The notes under the pieces: generated by a model
What the model was told of the DNA's origin: nothing
What the model saw: the letters and a program-made list of their open reading frames with translations, nothing else
Database searches by the model: none
Assembly (NCBI GenBank): GCA_026120185.1
Contig: JANUWF010001699.1
Coordinates: 288,001 to 352,000 of the forward strand
Reading direction: 5' to 3'
DNA length: 64,000 bases
Source of the DNA: Voacanga thouarsii
Lineage: Eukaryota > Streptophyta > Magnoliopsida > Gentianales > Apocynaceae
Program-made: the position numbers and the translations under genes
In this document: piece by piece, positions 11,967 through 23,600 of the stretch
Numbering within the stretch: the first letter of the stretch is position 1
How the letters are laid out: each line of letters opens with the position of its first letter

Positions 11967-12658
11967 GAGGTCTAGCCCTTAACACGATAAAGGACCAGAT
12001 AGAGCCAAAAGGGTTGGTGAAATAAAGCTGATTTCAAGAAATAGAATAATAATTCCCCAGGTTAGGTAATACAGCACACTGACATACATAGAAAGGAGGG
12101 CGGGCAGTAGATTAATTGGTCTGAGGAGAGGCGGGTTAGGTCGCTTCGAAACCTAGTAGGAACCTGATGGGGGAAATCACTGCAGAAAATCGGAAAATCG
12201 GTTGACAAACAGGTTTAAATGTGTGAAGACGGTATATGCCGATCAAAAGCTGATATAAGGAGGAATTTCAGGAGCATGAAGACCAAGCTAGACCGGTGAC
12301 AAAGGATTAACTAAGACTGGAAGAAAGAGCATCCCAACGCTCTATACACAGACAACAATTAGCTAGAAGATGAAGACCGAGAAGACATAACAATTGGAGG
12401 ATGAAAGCAACGAACTAACCAACTCAACAAACGGATAAACTGGGCGGATAACAATGATAACAGACAGAAGTCACCCCAATAACAATGACAAACACATAAA
12501 CAGAAAGAACCTAACCATTATGGAATCCGTTTACATGCTTAACTGCTTGAATATAGGCCATGGATACCAGGGAAGAGAGGTGAACTCACAGGAGTTGAGA
12601 GCTTCTCTCTCTACACTTCTCTCTTCTTTCTAAAATGTACGTAAAATCTTAAATGTAC
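11967..12658 (-). other. 5' untranslated leader of LINE-1
   Basis: About 690 bp from the target duplication to the ORF1 ATG. The first 70 bases on the - strand contain AGAGAGAAGCTCTCAAC, also present near the 5' ends of LINE-2 (18217-18233) and LINE-3 (26097-26112). This confirms the element start. Such leaders carry the internal promoter in LINEs; no motif is assigned. Confidence 0.7.
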
Positions 12659-12672
12659 AAAACATCTCTATT
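12659..12672. repeat. Target-site duplication of LINE-1, 5' side
   Basis: AAAACATCTCTATT, identical to 7041-7054. Confidence 0.9.
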
Positions 12673-13922
12673 CGCGTTGAAGTTTCTTATTTGTATTAGT
12701 CATTCTAGGTCGTTTCATTAGTTAGGCATTCCATTCAAAATATGCTAGTTAGCTTTTCTAGGCTCAGCATTCTCAATGCAGGACTTGCTTATCGTTCCAA
12801 AACTCGATTCATATGTTACATGTTATACCTCTCATTCATTTATTTCCTTTAGGGTCTGGCAATAGTACATGTAGAATAAATGAATTTGAGAACAAAATTG
12901 AAATGAGATTACCATTTTTGGGTTGATAGTTTCACCTGGGTTTGTACACTAATGGCCTATGAATGTTCTCTTTTACAGGCAACCTTTGAGTGTCTCTTGA
13001 AGACTTGCAGATAAGGAGACGAACTTTTCAGAGAAAAGCACAGACTGCTCATCCCTTTCCTTGGCATGGGTTATGGCACTGATCTATGTTGAATATGTAT
13101 AGTATTAACAAGCATTTACAAGGTTTTGATATTTCCTTTAGGGTCTGGTAATATCAAATACAAGGTTTTGATATGTATAGTATTAACAAGTATTTAATTT
13201 TTTTTGAAATAATGTAACATTATTTCAATTTGGAAGAAGCAATGCATTCTCTAATTCGATAAATACTACTTATGGTATATATTTATATATTTCTTCACCA
13301 CCTTTTTTTTCATAATGTATTTATAATAAAAATTAAATAAATATATTACTCCCGTACATCACACGGGCAACAACCTAATTTTATTAAATAGTGAATCTAA
13401 CATCTATCTAATGTAGAAAAAAAATTGATAGTCAATCTAACTTCTATCTTTTTCTCTTTTTTTTGTTTAAAAATATAGATAGCTCATGATGACATGGACG
13501 GAAAATGAAAGAGAGAAAAAAAATAAAAAGAGTAAAATAAAGTATGTAAATATCATAATTGGTGAAGGATTCAAACTTTGAGATAATAAAAGTAAAATAA
13601 ACCACAGCAAGTCCAAAATCAACAAAGGAAAAATGCTAAAAATTAATATAAATAACAAGAACAATAGAATTGGCATCAGTAGAGTCGCCATGCTTGCCAT
13701 AATGTGAAGCTCTTCAGGATGCACAATTCCAATGCATTTCTGCATGCATCACCGTCAAAGTCAATTGCGCATTTTAGTCCAGATTTCGTTGCTTCCTGTC
13801 AGACCATTAATTTCACAAGCATTCTAAATCATATGAAATCACATATCATACCACCTTATACAAGGCAAAAAGGACCAGAATAATAGAATTCAACTTCCAA
13901 AGAAGCATAGCAAACCATGAGT
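12673..13922. other. Non-coding DNA between LINE-1 and LRR-RLK pseudogene 1
   Basis: The region continues the DNA interrupted by LINE-1. TTTTACAG at 12971-12978 followed by an open stretch ending in TAA could be a 3' splice site and a last exon of a small host gene (weak). A possible Helitron 3' end is at 13351-13378. The hydrophobic reverse frame at 13467-13745 reflects low-complexity A-rich DNA. Confidence 0.35.
13351..13378 (+). mobile_element. Candidate Helitron 3' terminus
   Basis: CCCGTACATCACACGGG forms a short hairpin (CCCGT/ACGGG). Seven bases later comes CTAA followed by T, fitting the Helitron rule of a hairpin close to a terminal CTRR inserted before T. No 5' TC end was located and no helicase gene is present, so it would be a non-autonomous copy. 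Confidence 0.3.
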
Positions 13923-16900
13923 TCAATGAGCTGCTCTATCTCTTTCTCCCCGAACAAAGGCATCTCTAATGGCTAACAATTGCCTTGTCGCCTCATTCAT
14001 ATCCAGGCGATCATTTGGTTATGTTTCATAGCATTTGAGTCCAATTTCAAAGACTGAAATAATGCACTTCATCCAAAATTCTTTTCTACTCCAGAAATTT
14101 GCAATGCTTTCCTCTCCCTGTTCTAGTTCCTTGTTTTCCTCTCCCTGCCTTGAACAAAGCGAAGAATCCAAAATCTCTACAACTTGCTCTAATAAATTTT
14201 TCTTCACATAGTTATGCAGATTCAAATCATTTGTAAATTTTTTATCTGTTAGTCTTTTTCCTGTGAACATCTCTAACAAAAGAATCCCATAACTGTAGAC
14301 ATCTCCTTCAGTTGATGGCGAGCAACCCATAGCATATTCTAAAAGTTTTCACACTCCAAGTCATTTCAAGTAAAAGAAATTTACTTTCATTTACAAGAGA
14401 AGGGAGAGAAAAAAAATCACTTTTCTGGGCAATTAACTGCAAGAAGTCGAGGAAAAAGAGATTACAGAGCTTCAAGGCTTACATGTACTAGCCACTAGTT
14501 CATATTTATCAAAAGTTTTACATCTATGAAAAATTCTCAAACAATAAAAGTTCATAATCTCAAACCATTTAATATTTCAAAATTTAATATGCACAGTATT
14601 CTTTCTTGTACTTAGTATATGTATTAATGTTGTTACCTGGTGCTGCATATCCAATGGTTCCCTTTATTGCAACCGAGCTGCTTGTTCCAACTCCTGAGTA
14701 ACTTCTGGTGGAATTAGGAAGAAGCCTTGCAAGTCCAAATCACCAACATGAGCAGTAAGGTCATTGTCAAGAAGAATGTTGCTCGGTTTCAAATCACAAT
14801 GAGCAATGATAAACCCGCAATGACTGTGAAGATATTGCAATGCTGAAGCAACATCCATTGCAATATTCAGTCTTTGGAGAAGGTTTAGATTTCTTTGCCC
14901 TGATCCATCACGTGTCTTTGAATGCAACCACATATCGAGACTACCATTCTCCATAAAGTCATAGACTAGAGCCTTGAAATCGTGACCATTAGAATCAATA
15001 CTGGAGCAATAACTTAAGATAGGAACTAGATTTCTATGACGAATGTTTCTCAAAGCATTGCACTCAGCCTTGAAACTTTTAGAAGCTCCATGTGTTTGGA
15101 GATCCAGAACTTTTATTGCCACAAGCTTGCCGTTTCGCTTTTCTAATTGTCCTTTATAAACAACCCCAAAATTTCCTATATTTTCATTGGAAAATCCTCC
15201 AGTTGCATGTCGGAGTTCTTGATAGGAAATTCTTAGGGGCTTATCTTCTCTTGAGGGCATGGAAGAAGGAACATTTTCTCTGTATCTTCTTCGATAGCAG
15301 TATAGTAATGTGGCGGAAATCAGAATGAAAGTGGATAGCAAGGGCAAAATAATGACGATCAAAAACTTCAAATTCTTCTTCCTATGGAAGTGGCAAGGAG
15401 GTAATCGGAGTTCAGGAACGCCTCCAAAGAGTTTAAAGTTCCCTACCAATATAATTTGGCTTGAATTGCCAAATACACCATTCCTTGGTACCTCTCCTTC
15501 AAGGTTGTTGAAAGAAACATTGAGATAATTCAAACTTGGCAGACTTTCCAGGTCTTTTGGAATTTCTCCAGTCAAGTTGTTTTGTGAGAGGTCCAAATGC
15601 TCGATTGCCTTTAAGTATACCAATTTTTGTGGAATTGTTCCTTGGAAAAAGTTGCTTTGCACGCAAAGGCTTTGTAAATTCAAACAATCACCAAGAGACC
15701 AAGGAATTTTTCCCTTAAATTTGTTGTAGGAAACATCAAAAGAGATGGCATTTACAAGTCTTCCCACTTCAGGAGGCAAAGACCCAGTAAATGAGTTATG
15801 TGATAAATTTAAATCTGCGGGTGAAAATGAGTTGGCAAAAATTGCAGGTGATATGGTGCCAGAGAGTTTATTTTCGGAGATGTACAACAACCGCAAACTT
15901 CGAGAGTTTCCAAGACATGGAGGTAAAGTGCCTTCAAGGTTATCGTTTTCTAAGTGGAGTGCGAATAGAGAGGTTAGGTTGCAAAGGGTAGATGGTATCT
16001 CTCCAGTTAACATATTTTCATTCATATCCAATACTTTCAAAGTTTTAAGTTTATCCAAATCCGTTGGTATGTTACCTGTGAAAAAGTTATATGACATGGA
16101 CAAAAGGAAAAGATTTCTGAGTCTCATCAGGCTTGTTGGTATAGTTCCTGATATACTGTTGATTCCCATGTATAATCGTTGAAGCTGACTGGAGAGATTT
16201 CCAATAGTGTGAGGTAATTGACCTCCAAAATTATTGAAACTAAAAGACACTCCTTCTAGATCACTGCAGTTTGTCAATGAGGTAATAAACTGCAAGTCCC
16301 CAGTAGCATTATGACCTAAGAGATTTTGTTCAAGATTGAGAATTCGGAGACGAGGCAAATTTCCCACATTAGTTGGAACCTGTCCTTCAAATTTGTTCGT
16401 GGCGAGATCAAGTCCCTCAAGATTAGTGGCATTGGTAATTGAAACTGGAATGTTGCCATGGAATTGATTTCCAGAAATGTACAAAATTTGCAGACGTGGC
16501 ATCTTTGGGCCTATGTCTTTTGGAAGTTTCCCCTCAAAGAAATTGTCTGATAGAGAAACCTCAGACAGTACGGAAATATTTTATGTAGTGGGTGGGATTG
16601 CACCAGAAAATTTATTCGAAGATATTGACAACATCCATAGGTTCCTCAAGAATCCAATTTCATTTGGTAATTTACCCTCCATATTATTGAATGCAAGAAC
16701 AAGCACTGCAAGTGAAGATAAATTCCCCAAAAAAGAAGGTATCTCTCCGGTCAAGTTGTTTTCATGTAGATCAATTCCCAGAAGCTTCTTCAAAGAGCCT
16801 AACGCGGAAGGAATTTTTCCCACGAGTTTATTTTGAAATATTCTCATGGTCCTTAGTTCTAAGCATTGGCTGAGATTAACAGGAATTTCTCCGCTAAGAG

Positions 16901-17312
16901 TGTTGGTTGATAGATTAAGCATCTTTAGCCGAAATAAACGACCAATTTCTTGCGGAATTTCACCATGAAATCTATTTTCCTCTAATTGGATAGACTTTAA
17001 AAAACTAAGATTTCCAATATAAGGAGATATGGATCCGAGTAAACTTTTACCTCCAAGAGTTAAGTTAGTAACTCTTTGATGTCGGGCATCGCAGGTGACA
17101 CCTTCCCAATAGCAATGGTGAAGTGAATCATTCCATGAATTCAGAATTCCTTGTGGATCATCAGATATTTGAAGCTTGATATTCAGCAAAGCGAGGCGAT
17201 CAGTCTCGTTCTTGAGATAATCTCCAGCTGTTGCGTGCTGTGGCATCAATGTTATGATGGCACTGAAAAACAGCACAAGAACTTCAGCTGCTGACCAAAA
17301 ATCGAGGCCCAT
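13923..17312 (-). pseudogene. LRR receptor-like kinase pseudogene 1 (subfamily XII, non-RD)
   Basis: The start is MGLDFWSAAEVLVLFF, a probable signal peptide, followed by an LRRNT_2 domain (LALLNIKLQISDDPQGILNS, then HHCYWEGVTC). About 20 leucine-rich repeats, a membrane segment (FLIVIILPLLSTFILIS, near 15350) and a Ser/Thr kinase follow. The kinase keeps VAIK, the FKAECNAL glutamate and HCDLKPSNILLD; Cys before Asp makes it non-RD, as in FLS2/EFR/Xa21-type immune receptors. Exon 1 is 17312-14637, a 298-bp GT-AG intron 14636-14339 lies at the subfamily's usual place (YAAPE|Y), and exon 2 is 14338-13923. Breaks: TAA at 16583-16581, two residues missing in the glycine loop (IG-NFGVVYKG), one base lost in the DFG codons near 14737, TAA at 14021-14019. 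Function is lost unless read otherwise. Confidence 0.92.
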
Positions 17313-17477
17313 GTTGGCACTCAGAAAGTAATTTTCTTCTGCAATTTGGTGGGCTGTTTATGCTCTGGAAATGAAACAGATGACTGTTTTAATTCTTTCT
17401 GTCCGTAGAAAGTGTCATACATTCCGAATGTGTATTTATTCATTACAAGAGAGGACAATGCGGAAGAAAAGTGTAAG

Positions 17478-17553
17478 CCCATCATTGTTCCATGCCGGTT
17501 AGGACGAAAACAGAACAGCTTTCCCATCATTGTACCGTGCCAGTTAGGTCGAA
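17478..17553 (-). repeat. 45-bp direct repeat upstream of LRR-RLK pseudogene 1
   Basis: CCCATCATTGTTCCATGCC (17478) and CCCATCATTGTACCGTGCC (17523) are 45 bp apart. The same pair, inverted, precedes LRR-RLK pseudogene 2 at 31619-31692. Being kept at the same distance from the ATG in both copies suggests promoter sequence; no factor is assigned. Confidence 0.7.
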
Positions 17554-17954
17554 GACTTGATTATCCGCGTTTTTTTTTCTTTTTAAAAAAAAAATTAAAG
17601 GTTTTTGTATTGAGAGAGATGGCTTTTTTTATATGAGTGTTTTTTAATTAATTTTTTTAACATGTGCTCTGGGTATACGTTAATTTAGAAAAAAAAAATG
17701 AAAGTCTATGGTAACCAATCAATATGTGAAATCAATTTAATCTCATAAGATTAAAATTAGATTGAATAATTGTTACACATTTTTGTGAAGATTTATTTAA
17801 AGACTACACAAATTTTAAAAAAAAATGAACTATAAAATCAATTCAAGTTAAAGCAAATACAATAATGTTTCTACAAAAAAAATATATACATGTACGGTTG
17901 ATTGATCAATGAAATTCATCTAAAAAGAATATGTAATTTTTGGTTATAAAAAAA
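17554..17954. other. AT-rich spacer, no gene seen
   Basis: Poly(A)/poly(T)-rich DNA. Similarity with the region upstream of LRR-RLK 2 ends near 17570. Confidence 0.4.
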
Positions 17955-18086
17955 TATGTAATTGTTTCAATCAAATCCTTTAAATATTACTTTACTCAAT
18001 TTAGTCCTTATAAATATAAAAACTGTATTATAAGGATTAAATTAAGTAAAGTAATCATTGAGGGATTTCATTGAGATAATTACATA
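17955..18086. mobile_element. MITE-like palindrome
   Basis: Two 59-bp arms (17955-18013 and 18028-18086) are reverse complements at about 50 of 59 positions by hand count, separated by 14 bp. Ends are TATGTAATT...AATTACATA. It is short, non-coding and AT-rich, as for foldback MITEs. No target duplication is certain, so the superfamily stays open. Confidence 0.7.
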
Positions 18087-18160
18087 CTTTTAAGGACCAA
18101 TTTAAAAATTATCCTTAAAAAAAATAGGAACTACTACCACTGAAGAAGATAAATAATCAC

Positions 18161-18175
18161 AAATAATTGGGAGAT
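18161..18175. repeat. Target-site duplication of LINE-2, 5' side
   Basis: AAATAATTGGGAGAT, identical over 15 bp to 24170-24184. Confidence 0.92.
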
Positions 18176-18884
18176 AAAAGAGGAATGAATTTTATTTATG
18201 AGAGAGAAGAGGTAGAGAGAGAAGCTCTCAACTTCCTTGAGTCCTCTTCCCGATTCTCAATCTCCTTGCTACTAATGGACGATTCTTCTGCTGATCCGTT
18301 GTATTTCTTTTCGTTATGCTAATCTAGGGTTGCATTTGGATGTTGGTTCCTGCATGAGGTTTTGCTTGTGATGCTGTTATCTGATGATTCTGCTGTCCAT
18401 ATTCTCTATTCTACTGCTCTCTTTCTGGTTCATATATCGTCATCCTTGTAAGTGTGTTGTTCCAAGTGAAGTATTGGTTACTCTTTTTAGCAGATAGGTG
18501 TGAGCTGCTTACGAAACTGTTATATTATCCAGCTTTTACCTGTCATATTCATATTGGTTAGGTTCTTCATCCTGTTCTATCTTCTATATCAGCTTTCTGG
18601 TTTGTTTGATCTGCATAAACCACCATTATCTTGCTAAAACCAGTTTGTCTCCCTTTGTTATCATATTTCCTCGGTATGGTCTAGCTCTTGGATTCCACGT
18701 TCAAAGTCCAACATCCCGATACCACCTCCTGTCTAGCCTATAGAATTTTGGTACACACCTGCATGTTTTACTGTCAGATTTCTTGTCTACCTACCCAGGG
18801 AATAAAATTACCTACCTCCCATTCCCTTCCTTTTGTCGTTTCTTACTCAACCTGCCAGCTTTTCGGTCAGAAGGCCTGGACCTA
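18176..18884 (+). other. 5' leader of LINE-2
   Basis: About 709 bp, pyrimidine-rich, beginning right at the target duplication. It shares the AGAGAGAAGCTCTCAAC block with the other two LINEs. An open frame enters ORF1 from 18783, but MVQTR at 18885 is chosen as start because LINE-1 begins with the same residues. Confidence 0.65.
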
Positions 18885-20618
18885 ATGGTCCAGACTAGAG
18901 GCCGAAAGAAAGTTAGGAATTCTGGGGTGTCGTCTTCTCCCACACCCCAGACACCTTTAGATGCCACCCAGTCTGAGTCTGTTCTCTCAGTTGTCCTCAA
19001 ATTGGATAGGCCAAACACTAAACCCTCCTCTATATCCCAACCGGAGTCTCTGATGCATTCTGATCACAATCATCCTTTATCAACTGCCCCTACTGATCAA
19101 GCCCCTCATGTGCTTGTGCCAGAACCCAACCAACCCTCGTGTATGTTGTCCCCCGATACTGGGTGTATTGCCCCTACTACTGTCCAGGTCCCCTCTGCGT
19201 ATACTGCCCCTCGTGAGGGCGACTCTATCGACTATCCGCAGGCTACACAGCGCAATCCTAAATCGCTGCAATCTGATAATCCGGCTCGCTCTTGGGCAAA
19301 TATTGTTAAAGGAAACCGTGATGTTTGCAATGGACTACAACTGAGACACATCCCTAACTCGGGTGAGTTCATAAACATTGATGTTCTGGATTTCGAGGAT
19401 ACTAAAGTGAAGCTGGGGTATTGTCTTACTGGGATGTTTGCTGGAAGGTTCCCGGGTATGAAAGCAGTTTTGGAACTTACGAAGCAGTGGGGTGTTCAGA
19501 CAAAGGTTCACTCATATGCCTCGGGTTGGATTATATTTCGGTTCAATACTGATGCTGATAGACAGTTGGTTCTTCGTGGGGGGCCTTATGCAGTGTTTGG
19601 TAGGTCATTAATGCTCAAGATAATGTCATCTGAATTTGACTTCTCTTTGGATGAGGTCAGTATAATGCCCCTCTGGGTAACATTCCCAGCTCTGCCCCTC
19701 AGCTGCTGGAACAAGACAGCACTAAGTAAAATCGCATCTACTATTGGTATCCCTATTATGTCTGATATGCTCACTGTAAGGCTAGATCGTTTGTCCTATG
19801 CTAGAGTCCTGGTGGAGGTTGATGTTTCTAAGCCACTAGTGAAGGTGGTTCCGATCCGCTTACCATCTGGAAAAATAAAATAGCAGCCTGTGCAGTTTGA
19901 GTATGAACCTGCATTCTGTAATCACTGCTGTAAGTTTGGACACTATATGGAGGCTTGCATGGGTGATAAGATGAAAAAGAAAGAACAGGGGTTGAACTCC
20001 AAAAGTAATAGAACCAACAATCGGGAAATGGACAGGTCACCTAAAAAGACAAGAACTAGGTCTGCTCCTGCTAGAAACAACCATGGCATGCATTCATCTT
20101 CACTAACGGGGACAAGATCTAAATGCATTGATAAAGGGAAGGCTTCGGTTCAGTTTGTTGGATAGGAATTAATGGAGAACAATATGTATGTTGCTTCCAC
20201 TAGTGCACAGGGTCGGGTCCAAGAGGCTACAAAGGACATGCATGAGCAAGCTACGGTTCCTGTGCATAATGCTCCAATGGACAAGCCGAAGCCCCCGGGA
20301 GTTGATGCGCAGCCTGACATGAATGTGCCTATTGGCCATACTGATCATATTAGAGAGAGAAGAGGGCGCTCAAAGGTTAGACGGTTGGGACGTGTTCAAT
20401 CCCGATCAAATTCACGTAGGCATGTTCAATTTCGAAAGAAAACAATGGCATCCCCCACTGGGAATGACCATAGGTTTGACAATATCCCCAAGTTGGTTCT
20501 TAATGCTAGGAGGGCAACTAAACACGCAACAAGGTTCATACGATCCGTATGGAAGATATATGCTAATCGTAGTGCTAACTTGATTGGTGCCCAACGGGCA
20601 CTAGTGAGTCCCCAATGA
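18885..20618 (+). pseudogene. LINE-2 ORF1: Gag-like protein, two nonsense codons
   Basis: Residues 1-130 are a low-complexity Pro/Ser/Thr-rich region starting MVQTRGRKKVRNSG. A DUF4283-type RNA-binding domain follows (about residues 150-330: LTGMFAGRFPGMKA, FGRSLMLKIM, VLVEVDVSKPLVK). The zinc knuckle CNHCCKFGHYMEAC fits CX2CX4HX4C and is intact. A basic tail (RERRGRSKVRRLGR) leads to the end ALVSPQ. One frame is kept throughout. TAG at 19881-19883 stands where LINE-3 has CAG, and a second TAG is at 20163-20165. The stop TGA (20616-20618) overlaps the ORF2 ATG. It would bind element RNA and form the ribonucleoprotein. Confidence 0.9.
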
Positions 20619-23600
20619 GAGTTGCATGTTGGAATATTCGAGGGTTCAACATGACCCTCAAACATCACAGGGTTCGGGAGTTTATCTCTAAACATCGTGT
20701 TGACATTATAGGATTACTGGAGACAAAATTAACTGTGGATGGACTTGAAAATATCATGCTTAGCAAGTTCACGAATTGGTCGGTCATACATAATTTGGCT
20801 GACACGGAAGGGGGCAGGGTTGTCATCCTGTGGAATGCTGCTAAGGTGGATGTTCAGTTATTCCACTGTTCGCATCAGGATATTACTGTCCGTATCACAT
20901 GTAAGGTTACTCATACTTCTTACTATTATAGTTTTATCTATGCGTATAACTCCATTGTAGCCCGTAGGGCATTGTGGGAAGATATTGAGTACTTTTCTTC
21001 TGCTCTGTCTAAACCATGGATTCTTATGGGGGATTTCAATGATTACCTACATATTGATGACAAGATTGGTGGCATTCCATCATCAACTTATGAAATGAAG
21101 GACTTTGTAGAAATTTGCACTAATACGAGCCTGGAAGACCTTCCTTCCGTTGGGCGGTGCTTTACTTGGACAAATTCTAGGGTTTGGTCTAAACTGGATA
21201 GGGTGATGGGTAATAATGCGTGGTTCTAGTGTAATGTCCAAGCATCTGTTGAATTCTTCTGTATTGGTTATCTGTCTGATCATTGCCCCTGCCTTTGGTC
21301 CATTGTTGACAATCATGGTGATTCTAAGCATCCATTCAGGTTTCTTAACTTCTGGGCTGATCATTCTTCATTTCAGGATTTGGTTAAAGGTGTGTGGGTT
21401 CGTCCCTACTTGGGATACCACCAATTTACTCTCTGTCGTCGGTTGAAAGAGTTTAAGAGGGACCTGCGTAGATTAAATAGATCTGAATTCTCACATTTAT
21501 CTGCACGAGTTGAACATGCAAACAAGGATGTACAGAGTGTCCAACAGCAATTAATTGATAACCCTCAGGACCTGGACCTTATCTTTAAGTTCAAAGAGTG
21601 CAAAATGTTTGCGTGGCACCTTGCAGATGCAGAATTGAAGTTCCACCGGCAACTAGCTAAAGGCAAGTATGTGGCTAATGCTGACAAGAATACTCGATAC
21701 TTCTTCAATATTGTCAAACGGAACAAAAAGAGGAGCTGTATCGCTTCTATTCTCAAGGAGGATGGTTCTATGACTGACAGTTTAATGGCTCTTGCTAATG
21801 AATTTGTGGAATACTACCGTAATCTACTAAGGACTAGGGTTAACTGCCAGAGAATAAATGTGGACTATGTCCGTGCAGGCCAAATGGTTCCTCATGACCT
21901 GAAGAAGGACTTGGTCAGGCCAGTTTCCGATCAAGATATTAAATTGGCTCTGTGGGATATCGGGGATTGCAAATCACCGAGACCGGATGGGTACTCTGCG
22001 TTATTTTTTAAGCAGGCATGGGGCACGATTGGAAGGAGCCTATGTGATGCGGTTAAGGAATTCTTCTTGTCTGGCAGAATCCTCAAGCAGATCAACCATT
22101 CTGTGATCACTCTTGTTCCTAAGTCTGCTCATGCGAAAAGAGTGGGGGACTATAGACCGATTTCTTGTTGTAACGTTGTGTACAAGATTATTTCAAAATT
22201 ATTGGCAGACAGACTCAAAATTGTCTTACCGCATATTGTGGACATCTCGCAGACTGCCTTCATCAAGGACAGACTCATGGCTGACAACATCCTTCTTGTT
22301 CAGGAGCTTCTGCGTACGTATAGGAGGAAAAGAGTTTCACCTCGTTGTACAGTCAAGGTGGACCTTAGGAAGGCATATGACTCAGTGAACTGGGCTTTCT
22401 TGCTGGAATTACTTACTGAATTGGGATTCCCACAGCTATTTGTGGACTGGATTCAGCAGTGTGTGACCACTACCTCATTTTCTATTGCTGTTAATGGGAC
22501 AGAGCATGCGTTCTTTAAAGGTGAAAAAGGTCTTCGGCAGGGGGATCCTATCTCTCCACTCTTATTTGTTATATGCTTGGAATATTTCTCTCGAACTGTG
22601 AAAGTACGTACACTTGGGACTTTGTTCCACTATCATCCCAAGTGTGAGGCCTTGAGAATTACCCATCTTTCATTTGCTGATGATCGTATGCTGTTTGCTA
22701 GGGGTGATCGTTCCTCTGTTCGCATCCTCCTGGAATGCCTGGATGAATTTAATAGGTGCTCGGGTCTTCAACTCAATAAGGGAAAGTCCAATATCTTTAT
22801 GGCTGGTTTATGTAACACGGACCAGGAGGGTCTTCTGGCTGATACAGGTATACCCATTGGGGAATTTCTTTTTCGCTACTTGGGCCTACCTATCATGCAT
22901 GGCAAAGTCCGGATATCTCTCTACAGACCTTTGCTTGACAAAATTGGTTCTTACATTGGCCGTTGGCATGCGCATTCACTTTCTTATGCTGGTCGCCTAC
23001 TACTTATCCAAACTGTCCTTTAGGGAGTTGAATGTTTCTAGCTGTCCATCCTTCCCACTCTGGCTGCGGTGATTTCTCAGTTGGATAGGATGGCCCGTGA
23101 TTTCCTATGGGACTCAAAAAAGTCATTGGTTGCCTGGAAGGATATCTGCCTACCTAAGATTGCAGGTGGACTTGTTTTGCATCATCTACAGACTTGGAAT
23201 GCGGCGCTCTTAACCAGATTCCTCTGGGATATACAGTCAGAGAAACAATCCTTGTGGGTTCAATGGTTAGATCACTACTACATAAAAGGCAAATCTGTTT
23301 GGGAGATTAAACACCATAGAGAGCATTCTCCATTTTTTCGTAAAGTGCTAGCAATTTGGGACTTGATACTGGTGCGAGAAAATGATGCCCTTTCTGCCTC
23401 GGTACTTCTACATAGGTGGGCTACATCTAGCTCTTCCTTCACTACTTTGGCTTATGACTACCTGCACTTGTCTTCCTCGAAGGTCTTCTGGGCTAAAACT
23501 ATTTGGAAGCAGGCACTTACTCCCAAGCACTCATTCATGGTCTGGCTGTGTGCTAGGGAGCATTTGAAGACCAAGGATGCACTTGTATTCCTCGAAGGTC

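Larger units (their letters stand above)
7055..12658 (-). mobile_element. LINE-1: full-length, decayed L1-like LINE
   Basis: A non-LTR retrotransposon of about 5.6 kb on the - strand. From its 5' end (12658) it has a leader of about 690 bp, ORF1 (11966-10429), ORF2 (10432-7140), a 31-nt 3' stem-loop, and a short A tail seen as poly(T) at 7053-7062. Identical 14-bp duplications flank it, the signature of target-primed reverse transcription. Both ORFs carry stops and frame changes, so it is dead. LINE-2 and LINE-3 are relatives of the same family. Confidence 0.93.

Noticed and set aside
13467..13745. Reverse-strand frame rich in Leu, Ile and Phe
   Set aside because: It comes from A-rich low-complexity DNA; no family resemblance, no splice context.
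15092..16836. Several + strand frames over the LRR-RLK
   Set aside because: They are antisense shadows of leucine-rich repeats on the - strand (Leu-rich coding leaves open antisense frames).
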